A stretch of 64,000 bases of DNA. It comes from Adiantum capillus-veneris (Eukaryota; Streptophyta; Polypodiopsida; Polypodiales; Pteridaceae). Shown here in pieces: positions 21,058 to 31,481 of the stretch; position 1 is the stretch's first letter; every line of letters begins with the position of its first letter. Made by a program: the position numbers and the translations under genes. Under the pieces are notes generated by a model. That model ran no database searches. It saw nothing but the letters and a program-made list of their open reading frames with translations, and had not been told where the DNA came from. The stretch lies in NCBI GenBank assembly GCA_014529385.2, contig CM043960.1, forward strand, positions 119,790,543 to 119,854,542, written 5' to 3'.

Positions 21058-22687
21058 CCTATGCAAAAAAAGAGCATCCAGACATGGTGTTCTATATTTG
21101 CATATAAGGGCAACACAACCAAAGAAATGGTTGACTCTTCATGTTACTCTTCAATAAACTTGGTTATATATGTCATCCCTATGTCAAAAAAGAGCATCTA
21201 GACGTAGGTCTAGATGTCCTATTTTTGCATAAGGGTGACACATCCAAAGAAAGATTAAACATGAATTTGAACATGTTGACTCTTCACTGAACTTGGTCAT
21301 ATGTTGTTCCTATGCAAAAAAAGAGCATCCAAATGTAGGTCCGGGTGTTCTATTTTTGCATAAGGGCAAAATAAACATGAAATATTAGTGATTTCTTTGC
21401 CTATTCACATTAGTGTCGTCTCTACGCAAAAAAAGAGCACCCAAATGTATGTCCGGTGTTCTATTTTTCCATGAGGGAAACACAATCAAAGAAGAGTGTC
21501 AATAAGTTTGAAGTTTTGTTGGCTCTATGTCTTGTGTCCTTGCAATGCAAAAATAGAGCATCTGAATGCATGTCTGGCTGCTCTAATTTTTCATAAGGAC
21601 GACATATGAGGCCTCATTTTTTTGCTCATTGATTTATGTCCTTGTAATGCAAAAATAGAGCATCCGGATGCATTTTTGGTTGCTCTATTTTTGCAAAGAG
21701 ACGACATACACAATGACAAAAAATGTTATAAAAAAATTCCAATAGAATATGTACCTTTTTGTTTTCGTAATAACATTTTGAGCTCTCTTCAACTTTGGAT
21801 TCTATGATTTTTTTTAACCAAAATAGGACGGAAGGATCAACAATGCTATGTATAGCAAATTTGATAGCTATAAATAGTATTTCAATCATGCACCTTGAGA
21901 CAGATGCACAACAATTAAATCCATGCATCATAAATTGTGTAAATTCAAATTTTACCCAGGTAATTGTGCACTCCTATATAAAGAGGTGCTCGCCATCGAT
22001 CCTTATTTGGCTATTTTTTTTTCAATTAGCTCCATTCTTCTCTCCACATTGCTCCACAAGGTCAATTCAAAGTCAACTTACATCAAGCCTTCTTCTATTG
22101 CTCCACAAAGTCCATTTCAGCCTAACCTTCTTGTTTTCTCTATTCTTTTCTTTGTTTTCTCTTCTCGAATATTTGGATGATCATTGTAAGGTAATCTTTC
22201 ACAACATCAATGCTTTCTTTGCAAAATTTGTCACACAGAGTTTTTGTTAAGCTATGTCATCGCTATGAAAAAATAGTGTAGCCATACACATGTCCGACTA
22301 TACTATTTTTGCGTAGGGACGACATAATAGTCCTTTTAATATTTTTCATGTTTGTGTGCTCTCTACACAAAATAGCGTAATCAGTCATGCATCCAACAAG
22401 CTTAATTTTGCGTAGAGAGACACAAGAGTTTATGAGAGATACTTTTATAAGTTTTTCTTGAGCAATAATTTATTAAAAATACTTTTATGATTTTTCCTTG
22501 AATCTGTCTTGTCAATGCAAAAATAGTGTATTCGGCGAGACTGACTACACTTCGTTTTGCGTAGAGACGACACAAAGTTGTTTTCATAACTTTTCTTGGT
22601 GGTGTCCCCCCTATGCAATAATGGAGTAGTCAGACATGGCTCCACGGACATGCATCTGGTTAAACTATTTTTGCATAGGGAGGACAC
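21058..22687. repeat. Array of ten long imperfect hairpins
   Basis: Ten units each form an inverted repeat: an arm like CTATGCAAAAATAGAGCA, a 15-30 base variable loop, and the complementary arm TGCTCTATTTTTGCATAG, often extended by GGACGACA. Approximate units: 21058-21105, 21178-21234, 21309-21366, 21419-21476, 21541-21598, 21642-21705, 22261-22320, 22359-22420, 22507-22575 and 22604-22687. The first six recur every 101-131 bases. In the last four the arm core is AATAGTGTAGTC rather than AATAGAGCATCC, so there are two subfamilies. Loops often contain ATGCATGT or ATGTAGGTC. The sequence between units also repeats in part (TTGACTCTTCA, AACTTGGTCAT). No gene overlaps. Confidence 0.85.
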
Positions 22688-22689
22688 CT

Positions 22690-23058
22690 TGGGGGGTGCA
22701 CTATGTAAGCATGTTAATGTATAATGTGAGTTCAAAAGGGGGGATTTTAAAATGCAAAAATTTAGGCAATTTAACAGAGATACATTAAAATAAGGGGTTT
22801 CTATATTCAAATTTGGAAAAAACTTCTAAAATAAGGAGTCATTTGATTCATTCAGACATGTTAAAAAGAGGGTTTTTTTTAATAGCCCGTGAACACACGT
22901 TATATAGGGGGTACTGAATGGTGAACCCCCAAGGAGGACACAGCCTTTATTTTTGGTGCAACATTTCTAGATTGCATCCTTCTGAAGTTAATGAAGAGGT
23001 CTAAGATAGTGTGACTCCATGGCTATATATTTTCCTTTTTTAGGTCTAATCTATAGAT
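22690..23058. other. No recognisable feature
   Basis: Spacer between the hairpin array and the histone-like remnant. It could contain the old promoter of the latter, but no clear TATA box was noticed. Confidence 0.4.
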
Positions 23059-23786
23059 ATGGCAAGGACCAAAAAACTGCAAGGAAGGTTCCTAGAGAAA
23101 ATGTCAAACCAAGAGATTTCTAGGCAAAGCAACACCAGAAAATTTCAAACCAATAGACAAAGGTGAGAGCTCAAAGGGGGAGAAAGGTGAGAGCTCATAG
23201 ATGGACAAAGGTGAGAGCTCAAAGAGAGATAAGGTAGTTGGATCCTCCAAGCAACCAACCAAAAAGGGAGTTGGTATAAAACTCCCACTTGTAAAGAAAA
23301 TGAGATTCTCTCAAAATGTGAGATGCTTGAGAAAGATAAACAGAGCACAAAAGGATTTGATAATTGCAATTCCAAGGCTTCCTTTTCAAATTCTTCGTAG
23401 GAAAATAGCAGAGTAGTTTAAGATTGATATGAGATGGAGAAGAGGTGCCTTGGCATGTATGCAAGAGGCTGCTGAAGACTTTTCAATTAAGCTCTTCCAA
23501 GATACATATGTGCATCCCACTCTCACAGGTCATAGTTATGGACAAGGATATGATTGTCTTAAGCAGATTAAGATACAAATTTAGTAAAATTTGTAAATCA
23601 ATACCTCAGCAAGATAAGAAAACCTTCAACATTCTCAACATACCCACATCAAGAAAGGCAAAAGAGCCTGAAATTTTGATTGAGGAGATAATAGAGGAGG
23701 ATGATGTTTTGGAAGAAGGGAAAGAGCCCAAAGCTGACAGGGAGGAGATGGAAACAAAGGAACTCAGGGATATTGAAGCACCCTGA
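23059..23786 (+). pseudogene. Decayed histone H3-fold gene, possibly CENH3-like
   Basis: The frame opens with ATG at 23059 as MARTKKLQG, matching the H3 start MARTK. The N-tail then reads as imperfect repeats of DKGESSK (23155-23225), unlike canonical H3. The fold follows: LRKINRAQKDLIIAIPRLPF (23325-23385), ILRRKIAE, a stop (23414-23416), then FKIDMRWRRGALACMQEAAE, DFSIKLFQDTY, and after a one-base shift VIVMDKDMIVLSRLRY. These align in order with LREIRxxQK, LPFQRLVREIA, FKTDLRFQSSAVxALQEA, LFEDTxL and VTIMPKDIQLARRIR of H3. An acidic extension (to 23786) is not found in H3. The Trp in MRW is typical of centromeric H3, but the loop before it has canonical H3 length, so H3 variant versus CENH3 is open. 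Stops at 23164, 23198 and 23414 and the frameshifts make it non-functional unless it is spliced around them. Confidence 0.65.
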
Positions 23787-25160
23787 GTTGAAGCACAACT
23801 CCCTTCATTGTTGTCAAGTGTCAATTCCATAGGCTTCTTAGTGGCTGCTTTCTTAGAGGATGACCTTCTTCAAAGAAAAAATTATATTGACATGGATGCT
23901 TAGTGTGTTGACATCCTCAAAGATTTGAAAAGAGAGATCAATGACCGTATCATTATTGCATCCTTGAGGTTTGCCTAACCATCACCATTCTATATGTTTT
24001 TTGTACATTGTTCATATATAATAAGTGTTCTTTGAATTTCTTTGTAGATTATTGATGCATGACTATAAGTTAGATGTTCAACAGAAAGTAGACATTGTTG
24101 ACCCAACCATCTCTCGCTATTTGAGGACTGATTTTTACATAAGGAACTAGCTATCCATTATAGATATTGAAACTTGTGAACTCCTTACCTCCCCCTACCA
24201 TGAGAGGCATGTTCTACTATAACCCTAGGTCATTTTCAAAGTTTCATCTTGGAGGCTTTTGACAATGTCCAATGGTCTTGACATAGCTCTCACTAGAGTC
24301 TTATAGAAATTGATATCACTCATAAAACATGTTTCATATTGGACTCTCTTTAGGGCTACCATGGAATGTCTAGGTTGTAAGTGTAACTATCCAATACTCT
24401 AACCAGTGCTCCCACTTTCAGTTATTTTGTAACAATGCTTTGGATATTTCGAAATAGGGATGCCTCAAGGCTGATAGAGGCGATTGAGCAATGTCCTCCT
24501 ATCACAAAGCTCACGGATGACATGAAAATCTTGAATGTGAAGGTACGATACTCTAAGGTTGTAAGTAATTTGAGTTTAAAATTGTGTAGTTATATTGCCC
24601 CTTTTGTTTATTTATCCACCATTGTAGGAGGAGGATTTCTCATGATCACATGGATGAAGAGTGATAACAAATGTAAAGGTAGTGGTTGACTACACCTATT
24701 GCAATCCAAAAAAGACTATTGGGGTAAGAATTTGACCATATAAATAGGGTAACCTATTTCTATGAGGGTAAGCTAACACACTAAACTTTCTTAACTAGAT
24801 CCATAGGAATGGCTACACTGACAACCATGTTTTGTGGGTAAGGGAAAAGTTGATTAGATATAGCACAAACACATGCCAAGGAGGAGCAAAATAAGTAGAC
24901 ATTACAAGAACAAAAGTCCAAGGAGGAAGAGAAATAGAGAAAGACAGCCAAGGAGACAGAGCCTAAGGAGGTCAAGAAGAAAGAAGAAGAGCCCAAAACA
25001 CCGAGGAAGATCCCAAGGAAAACATAGGAAGCTAGCACAACAAAGAGTCCTAGGACTTTGAGAACCCCTAAAAGTATCTTGTGAAGCAAAATTCTATAAA
25101 TAGCAAAGCAATTTTCTGTAAATAGAATTTTGTGAAGTAGAAACCTTCTTGACATACTCT
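23787..25160 (+). pseudogene. Coding-like remnants of unknown identity
   Basis: Plus-strand sense appears in patches: GFLVAAFLEDDLLQRKNYID, CVDILKDLKREINDRIIIAS (about 23830-23975), DVQQKVDIVDPTISRYLRTD (24070-24135, after a TTTGTAG acceptor-like site), CELLTSPYHERHVLL, LIEAIEQCPPITKLTDDMK (24470-24530), and a Lys/Glu-rich stretch at 24870-25040. They may be exons of one decayed gene, possibly continuing the histone-like frame, but I cannot identify a family. The last part is low-complexity purine-rich sequence. Confidence 0.3.
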
Positions 25161-27857
25161 ACTTGAGAACATTACATACTCTCTACTTGAGAGAATTTTG
25201 TAAAGAGACAAAATTACATACTCATATTGTTTTGGAGAGAGAAAACATTAAAAATTCTCTCCTTGAGAGTATGACGTAAGTTTTAAAACTTTCATTAGAT
25301 CCATCTCTTGTGTAGCTCCCAATACAATCCTTCAACTTTTGTTGCAATTGTGGTAGCCCTTGCAATTGTCTCTACATGTTTTTCATAGTCCAATTGTGTT
25401 GATAGAAACATGTCAAGGCCCAATCCATAATCCATGCCATCCTCCAACCCCTACCCTAGAAGGGCCTAAGAAATCTGCCAACCATGGTGTGAGTTATTTC
25501 AAGTAAGTTGAGATAATGAAAATTGGCTCAGGGTCTTCCACCTCTTCCCTCTCCTCCTCCTTTCTCTTTTCTTGTTCATGGGATTTTTATCCCTATTCTC
25601 CTTTTCTTCTTGCTCAAAGGAAATGAGGAAGAGGATCCATAATCCTTACCCATTACTCTTGATCTGTTGCTCAGAGGAAGAGGAAGAGGAAGAGGAGAAA
25701 GGGTGACAAACGTAAACCAAGATGACCTATTTATTGTGTTGTGAAGGCATACAATATTGACGACATTGACATCAAACAAGATATGAAAAATTAAAAAAAA
25801 AAGACATCCGAACAATAAATCAAATAAAATGAAGACATCTAAACCAAAATGTCATTTGTCATTGATATGGAAATGTACAAAATGTCAGTCTACTACAAGA
25901 AGAGACAACCAACATTTGTACAAAATACCAATTTGATACAATTTGCATATGCTTTAGCTTGGAAGAAGATGTACTATCCATTTTGGTACTTCTTGGCATG
26001 AAAATTTCTTCTCAATTCTCCTCCAGACCTGCAATCCATATTAAAAATTAGGAAAAGTAAGAATAGGTCACACAAAAAAATTTCCATTAAAAAAATATTA
26101 TTTGTAAGAAATGCGGAATACAATAAGGATATAGTAGCAAGGAGAGTAGAGAGAGATACAATGCAAAGTAGATCAGTGGCAAATCAAAAAAATTAGATTA
26201 GCACACTATTACAAAGTGACTCCATCATCCACCCATGTGCTCTCAAGGTAGAGCTTAGATGGCGATATAGACAACTACAGCAAGTAGGAATTACAAGGGA
26301 CTAACAATCCTTCAACAAGGATGTGTGTGTGTGTGCTTTGAAAAGAAAAAGTTGAAGGTAAATTTTCATCTTCATTGTGTAACTCATGCTTCACTTGGTA
26401 CAATGAGCACTTGGTTCTTATCTTCAATGTTTCCAAGTGTTCATTGTGCATCCATACATCAATGGGTTTATCATTGAAATCATCTATGTTTTGGTCTAAA
26501 GGTACAAAGTCCCCCTCTCATGATGCCATCCACTATAAAAAAAAAATGCAATAATGAAGTTTTGGGCATGGATCATGTATTTACAGGTAATGGATCCGGA
26601 TTGCACTTTGCAAAGTACCCCATTCAGTTTTTTTTCAACTCCAACCCTCATCCAAAAATTCTAGCACATCTTCACTGTTTAAGTACGTAACCGACATCAT
26701 TGTTATAGACACTTTCACATCAACATTTGCAAAGAAATCCACAAAGAAAATGATGGGAATAAAAATTGAAATTTTACTCAACTTGCTTGCAATGTTGGTC
26801 TTTTGACATTTTTGAATTGCATAGAAGATCTTGCACCTATAGATTTCACTTATTACTGAGCTTGGCAATGGCCACTCTCCACTTATAAAACTAGGCAGTG
26901 CAACCTTGTTGATAGTGCCCGAATCCTTCATAGATCTTGGTGAGATATAAAAATTATCATAAAAGAAAATCCCTTTTCTGTCACATAACTATGTGTTCTC
27001 CCTTTGTAAATCTCTTCACCAATGGATCCATGCTAGACATCTAAAATATCTATGACCACTTGTTTCCATTCCTCTATGCTTAAGGGATATAGGTCTGTAA
27101 TGAGCATAGGAGAGAACCATCAACCAAAATTATAAGAATCATTTAGAAAACCACAAACGTAGTAGAGAACCACAAAGCAAAATTATAACAATCAAGTACA
27201 AAAGATAATCTAATGTGTACATCTAAGAAACAAACAAGAAGAGAACCACAAACATGTGAGAAACACTTACAGTTAGCTCTGTGCAGAGGAAGATTTGAGC
27301 TTTTGGGTTGTGGATGAAGCTCCTTGTGCATGTAAACATGTTGTACTAAAACCTCTTTCACTGTCTTCTTGTCTCAATAAGTTCAAAGTATTTTACTCTC
27401 CCTTTCTAGCATGACAAGAATGGGTTTCTTAGACGAGGATTTTCTTCTCCTAATCTGTTGCATTATAATCCAACTACCCTTGGTTATAGATATTGGATCC
27501 ATTGGTTGTGCTCATCTAATGTGGCATAAGTGGTGATGGATTCAATGCATGTGCTAGGGCATTTAGATCAAGTGTACTCCATTTCTTAAGGAGAATAAGA
27601 TGCATAGTAGATGGGGTGAAGAGAGGAAAGTAGGAAGAGGAGGAAAGATGAGGGAAGGGAGGTGGGACAAAGAGGGGAGGGAAAAGGAACCATGAGAAGA
27701 TTCAAAAAACAAATACAATTTCCAAACAGAAGATTCTATAACGGAAGTTATCCCCTCATTAGCTTAGAGCACTCTCTCTCTAAACATTAAAAGGAAAAAA
27801 GAGATCTCAAACTTCCTTAATGGCACTTGGATCTCATATAACAACATTTGTACAAGG

Positions 27858-27859
<2 letters not shown>
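25161..27859. other. Mostly featureless AT-rich sequence
   Basis: Apart from the minus-strand coding-like patch at 26350-26935 (separate entry), I see no gene, RNA or organised repeat. Purine-rich stretches occur at 25675-25700 and 27600-27690. Confidence 0.4.
26350..26935 (-). pseudogene. Coding-like remnant of unknown identity
   Basis: The minus strand reads DSGTINKVALPSFISGEW and then SVTYLNSEDVLEFLDEGW in an open frame (26931-26635), and further on EGDFVPLDQNIDDFNDKPID and NEHLETLKIRTKCSLYQVKH, with stops between. The sense is coherent, but I recognise no domain. It could be decayed host or mobile-element coding sequence. Confidence 0.25.
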
Positions 27860-27930
<71 letters not shown>

Positions 27931-27939
27931 CCCCCCCCC
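27860..27939. repeat. (CT)n microsatellite followed by a C run
   Basis: About 34 CT units (27860-27927), then CC-T and ten Cs. It directly precedes RING-H2 remnant copy 2. Confidence 0.97.
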
Positions 27940-27949
27940 AAACATCAAT

Positions 27950-28320
27950 CGTTCCATAACTAAGATCCTTCTAACTTTCTCTCTTTCACTCACCATGAGT
28001 TCAAAAAAGGACTTGAGTGTGTTGTGTGCCTCTGTCGCTTTGACATCCATGATATCTTTTGAACTCTTTCCAAATGCAAGCATTCCTATCACATCAAGTG
28101 CATCAATACATGGATTAATAGTCATTTCCATCTTTCCTTTATGCCAATTCAGAGTTGAGATTTATTACGTTTTCATAGTGGAGGATTTTTTATCTATAGT
28201 TAAGTGCATCATTAGTGAATTCCATTGAAATTCCAGTACAAGGAGACCATTGTCAGTCACAAAAATTTCAAATGTTGAATAGCTTCAATAGGAATTGATA
28301 GAGAATTTTAGGTTTATGTG
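27950..28320 (+). pseudogene. Decayed RING-H2 (ATL-like) E3 ligase remnant, copy 2
   Basis: Read in one frame from 28012: LECVVCLCRFDIHDIF, a TGA at 28060-28062, then LSKCKHSYHIKCINTWINSH. The first cysteine pair is at 28018 and 28027, CxH at 28075/28081, the second His at 28090, and the next Cys at 28099. A one-base insertion near 28125 shifts the frame, after which FPLCQFRVE completes the finger with the penultimate Cys changed to Phe. Upstream sense FLSFTHHEFKKG fits the short segment that precedes the RING in ATL proteins. Downstream, the sequence down to TTGATAGAGAATTTTAGG is shared with copy 1. Better preserved than copy 1, but dead. No transmembrane segment was found upstream; that region is replaced by the (CT)n/C tract. 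Confidence 0.75.
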
Positions 28321-28344
28321 CAAACAAATGGTGAAATTTAGTGA

Positions 28345-28860
28345 AGGCAACTGAGTGCTAGTGCCCTCCTTGGCTTGGGTGGCATTTTACTACCTGGCAA
28401 GAACTGAGATTGATAGGCATTCTATTGTTTATGTCCCTTGCGAGAAGGATACTAAAAAGCTGTTTTTGAAACATAAGTCATATAGTTTTTGAGGTTGATG
28501 GCCTCCATATAAATTTTTTATGCTACCCTATGTTCCAGTGTAGACACTGGAATGCCTTGTCCTCCCATCTTTCTCTTCTTCCTAGTTTGAGGCGTTTCAT
28601 TTAGAAAAATGCTAATGGTCTCAAAACTGCATGGCTGCATCTTTTGGTCAAATGGCAATATAAATATATGTGGTATAGAAGAAACACTAATTTTGAGGTT
28701 GCGATCATTAACCACAAATATAATTGTATTAGCATCGAAGGTGTCCACCACTTGTTCTATGATGGAGAAGAACCCAAAGACCATCATACCCTAGTTCTAC
28801 AAAAATTCCCTTCCTCTATCTTGAAAGACATACTTGTCAATATATTGATATGAGAGTACT
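28345..28860 (+). pseudogene. Coding-like remnant of unknown identity
   Basis: Plus-strand sense in patches: RHSIVYVPCEKDTKKLFLKH (about 28400-28470), SYSFEVDGLHINFLCYPM-like sense and LLVKWQYKYMWYRRNTNFEV (28635-28700), IEGVHHLFYDGEEPKDHHTL. Stops and shifts interrupt it. No family recognised. Confidence 0.25.
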
Positions 28861-29513
28861 AGTTGAGGTTTCCTTAGTGCTAATCCCTACGTGAGGTTTT
28901 CTCTATCTTGAAAGACATATGTGGAAATAGGTTGAGGTTGCCTTGGTGCTAATCCCTACTTGAGGTCTACTCTGGCTTGGTTTTTCTCATTGAGAACTAC
29001 TTGCATGGCTTGTGCTGATACAATGCCATGATTCCCCATCTTTGAGCTCTATGAGAGTGGTTTTGTGGAGAAGAAGAGCTTGCTAGATGAAGTAAACGAT
29101 GAAAACCAAACATGCATTGGTGTCTCTATGCATGTAGCAGCTGGAGGTGAAGATGTTGAAGTAGGAGGCTTTGCAACAGAGGGCTCTATTGGTGCAAGAG
29201 GGAGAAATGGTCATGAGTTCATGCACCCTCTTGATAGTTATTCTTATTCTAGCCATGTATGCTCCACTCTTGCATTCCTTGGGGCAATAGAAACCACCAT
29301 TATTGACATGGCGTTCATGAATTTGCCATGCCTTATAATCATTATCAATGGGATACCCAAAAAGCAATAATCTGCTATATAGAACTTTCCCATAGGAGTT
29401 GTTTAACTCCATGGGGTATCATAGAGGTGGGTCAGAGTCTATCAAATCTTCCTCTATCTCAACCTGATGCATGTGTAACTCCAAGTTTAGACTCTTGATG
29501 CCATGTAATACAT
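28861..29513. other. No supported gene
   Basis: A short direct repeat occurs (CTATCTTGAAAGACATA with GAGGTTxCCTTxGTGCTAATC at about 28815-28885 and 28905-28960). Opposed ORFs at 29065-29370 (plus) and 29412-29083 (minus) overlap without a recognisable domain. Confidence 0.35.
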
Positions 29514-30386
29514 TGTTGGCAGCCAAATAGCCAGACAAAATAGCCAAACCAACCAGACAGGCCCCGTCAAGTTCCCCCTTCATTTTTAGCCCAAATTTGG
29601 ATATCTATTATTTTCTAAAAAGCCTTTGTAATTATATGAGAGTCTCTAATTTTATTTGGATCATCTTGAGTTTGTCTATGCTACATCCGAGTTGTATAAT
29701 TTATAAATGAGTCTCAGCCTTGTAAAGTCGGTCACTCACCAAGAGAGCCCTAGGTACGACTGAGAGCGGCTACTCTCATGCGCCTTGTAATCTCATATAT
29801 TAAGCTCTGTAATCACATTTTGATTCCAAAACTTGCAATGTGTTCCTTCTTTATTTCTCTTTCATTTGAGTGTATTCATTGTTGAGTCTGTTGTGATTTA
29901 CAACTACGCATTAGTAGGCTAAATCTTGCTGATTTGAGTGTGGTAATGACTATTTTTTGACCTTCCAAGCATAGGAGAATGTTTCTAGACTCTAGGGAAA
30001 CCTTTTTGTATGTTTTGTTGCAATTTCTAGGACCTTGATCATGATGGATTGTGATTTGGGTACCTCATTGGATTGCAAAAAAACTTGGTTGGTTAGTGCC
30101 CCTAAGTGTCGTGTACCTCCTCCCAAAGTTTCATAGAATTTGGACTATTTTCAAGTTCTAAAATGTGTCAATGGATGAGTGCGCTGACACAGAACATAAG
30201 CAGGTTGCCAGATCAAAGAGTGATAGTTTTGCAGATGCTAGAGGTCTTGCCGTTTCGTAGATTCACTTCTTGAGGTTGACACCCTCAAAGAGTCTCCGCT
30301 CCCCGTCAGAGTTGCTTCCCTGAGTATTGAAATTATGTTAGTTCCAGAAAGCTATGATGTAGACGTCCATCGACAACCCGCTAACA
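29514..30386 (+). repeat. Candidate 5' LTR of a plus-strand gypsy element
   Basis: The segment starts TGTTGGC and ends GCTAACA, an inverted end pair with one mismatch, and is followed at once by a primer-binding-site-like sequence. Content fits R-U5 (AAGCTCTGTAATCACATTTT, repeated TTGTAATC). No second LTR copy is in the window, so the call rests on ends and PBS alone. Confidence 0.5.
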
Positions 30387-30401
30387 TTGGCACCGTTGTC
30401 G
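30387..30401 (+). promoter_or_regulatory. Primer-binding-site-like sequence
   Basis: TTGGCACCGTTGTCG is close to TGGCGCCGTTGCCGGGG, the PBS-region sequence found after the 5' LTR of plant Tat/Athila-type gypsy elements, with two changes in the first 15 bases. It begins exactly where the candidate LTR ends. Confidence 0.5.
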
Positions 30402-31481
30402 TGGATAGTGATGATCAGGTGGTGACTGACCTAGTCAGAGCATTTTACTTAAAGATTTTTATTTTGATTTCCAATACATTTACATTTTAGTAGTCGGGCA
30501 GCTAGACACAGGGTTTAGCGCTTGGTAGAGGCTAGAAGTCGAGGACTTGCTAGGTGTGCTCTTGAGAGGTATTAGGAGTTTTGAGCGAGATACGAAAGCA
30601 TTTCATTCTGCATATTCTATGATGCTTTGAAAGTATTGTTCCATATTGCATTTTTCTTCTAGCTTTGCACGATTTGTTGATGTTTAGTCATATGATTCAA
30701 TTCTGCAATTAGGAGTAGGTTAGGTAGCATCTATAACCATCAAATTAAGCAAAAAGGATCAGGGATGAAGAATCATAAAATCTAAAATTCTAGAAATATG
30801 ATGGTTTGAGCTCAAAAGAAAATACAAACCCAAAAATGAGCGGGTAAAGGGGTTGACCAAGTTAAAGAGAGCTGATCTAGAAAGTTTCAAGCCAAAACGT
30901 GTAGGAACATGGATCAAAGAGAAAGGTTTTCAAATCCAAAAATAAGTGGATAGTAGACTCCGTAGACTTCAAGTAACCATTTGACCAAGTTTGGGGTTGT
31001 GATCTGTTGGAACATGGATCACAATCCATGTCCCCATGTTAGATTTTGGGATTGTAACCTTACACACTTGTAGTAAAGACCAACACAAACAACTTCTCCA
31101 AAAACAAGGGTACCAAAAAACTTCAAGAAGAGACTCAAACAAGTATAAAGTAAATCAAGACCAAAAACCACAAAATAGACTGACAAAGTGACCTTTGAGA
31201 GACCTAAGGGGAATCAAACCACCTAAAAATCACTCAATAGGTATCAAGAGACTATGACAAACCTGTGTGCTAATATCAAGTGATTGTGACCCTAGGGTGC
31301 ATGGATCGTGATCCATGACCTTTTGAAACATAAAAGACGCAGATTAGCACCAGAGTTAGCACTAGTCCCTGATAGCATAATGGTGTCTTCAAAATTCAAT
31401 TTGGCACTGAATTGTGCAATAACCCAACAACTGTAAAGCAATAACCACCATAGTACTAGAGACCAATCAAGCCATATTTCA
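30402..31481. other. Leader-like noncoding stretch with palindromes
   Basis: No gene is visible. It contains three relatives of the ATGGATC-based palindrome that is arrayed at 60.1-62.6 kb (see the next entry). It may be the leader of the element whose LTR ends at 30386. Confidence 0.45.
30907..31318. repeat. Dispersed ATGGATC palindromes
   Basis: ACATGGATCACAATCCATGT (31012-31031) and CATGGATCGTGATCCATG (31300-31317) are near-perfect palindromes 287-288 bases apart. A half-site ACATGGATC is at 30907. They match the core of the 60 kb satellite. Confidence 0.8.

Noticed and set aside
21058-22687. CRISPR-like array
   Set aside because: The repeated parts are inverted arms of hairpins with short variable loops, spacing is irregular, no cas genes are present and the setting is eukaryotic.
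24873-25061. Arg/Ser/Lys-rich ORF as a splicing-factor-like protein
   Set aside because: Low-complexity purine-rich DNA; another frame of the same stretch reads equally well as a Lys/Glu-rich protein.
29083-29412. Minus-strand ORF with a GYPIDNDYKAWQ stretch resembling the copia post-integrase motif
   Set aside because: Only a few residues match and no other copia domain lies nearby on that strand.
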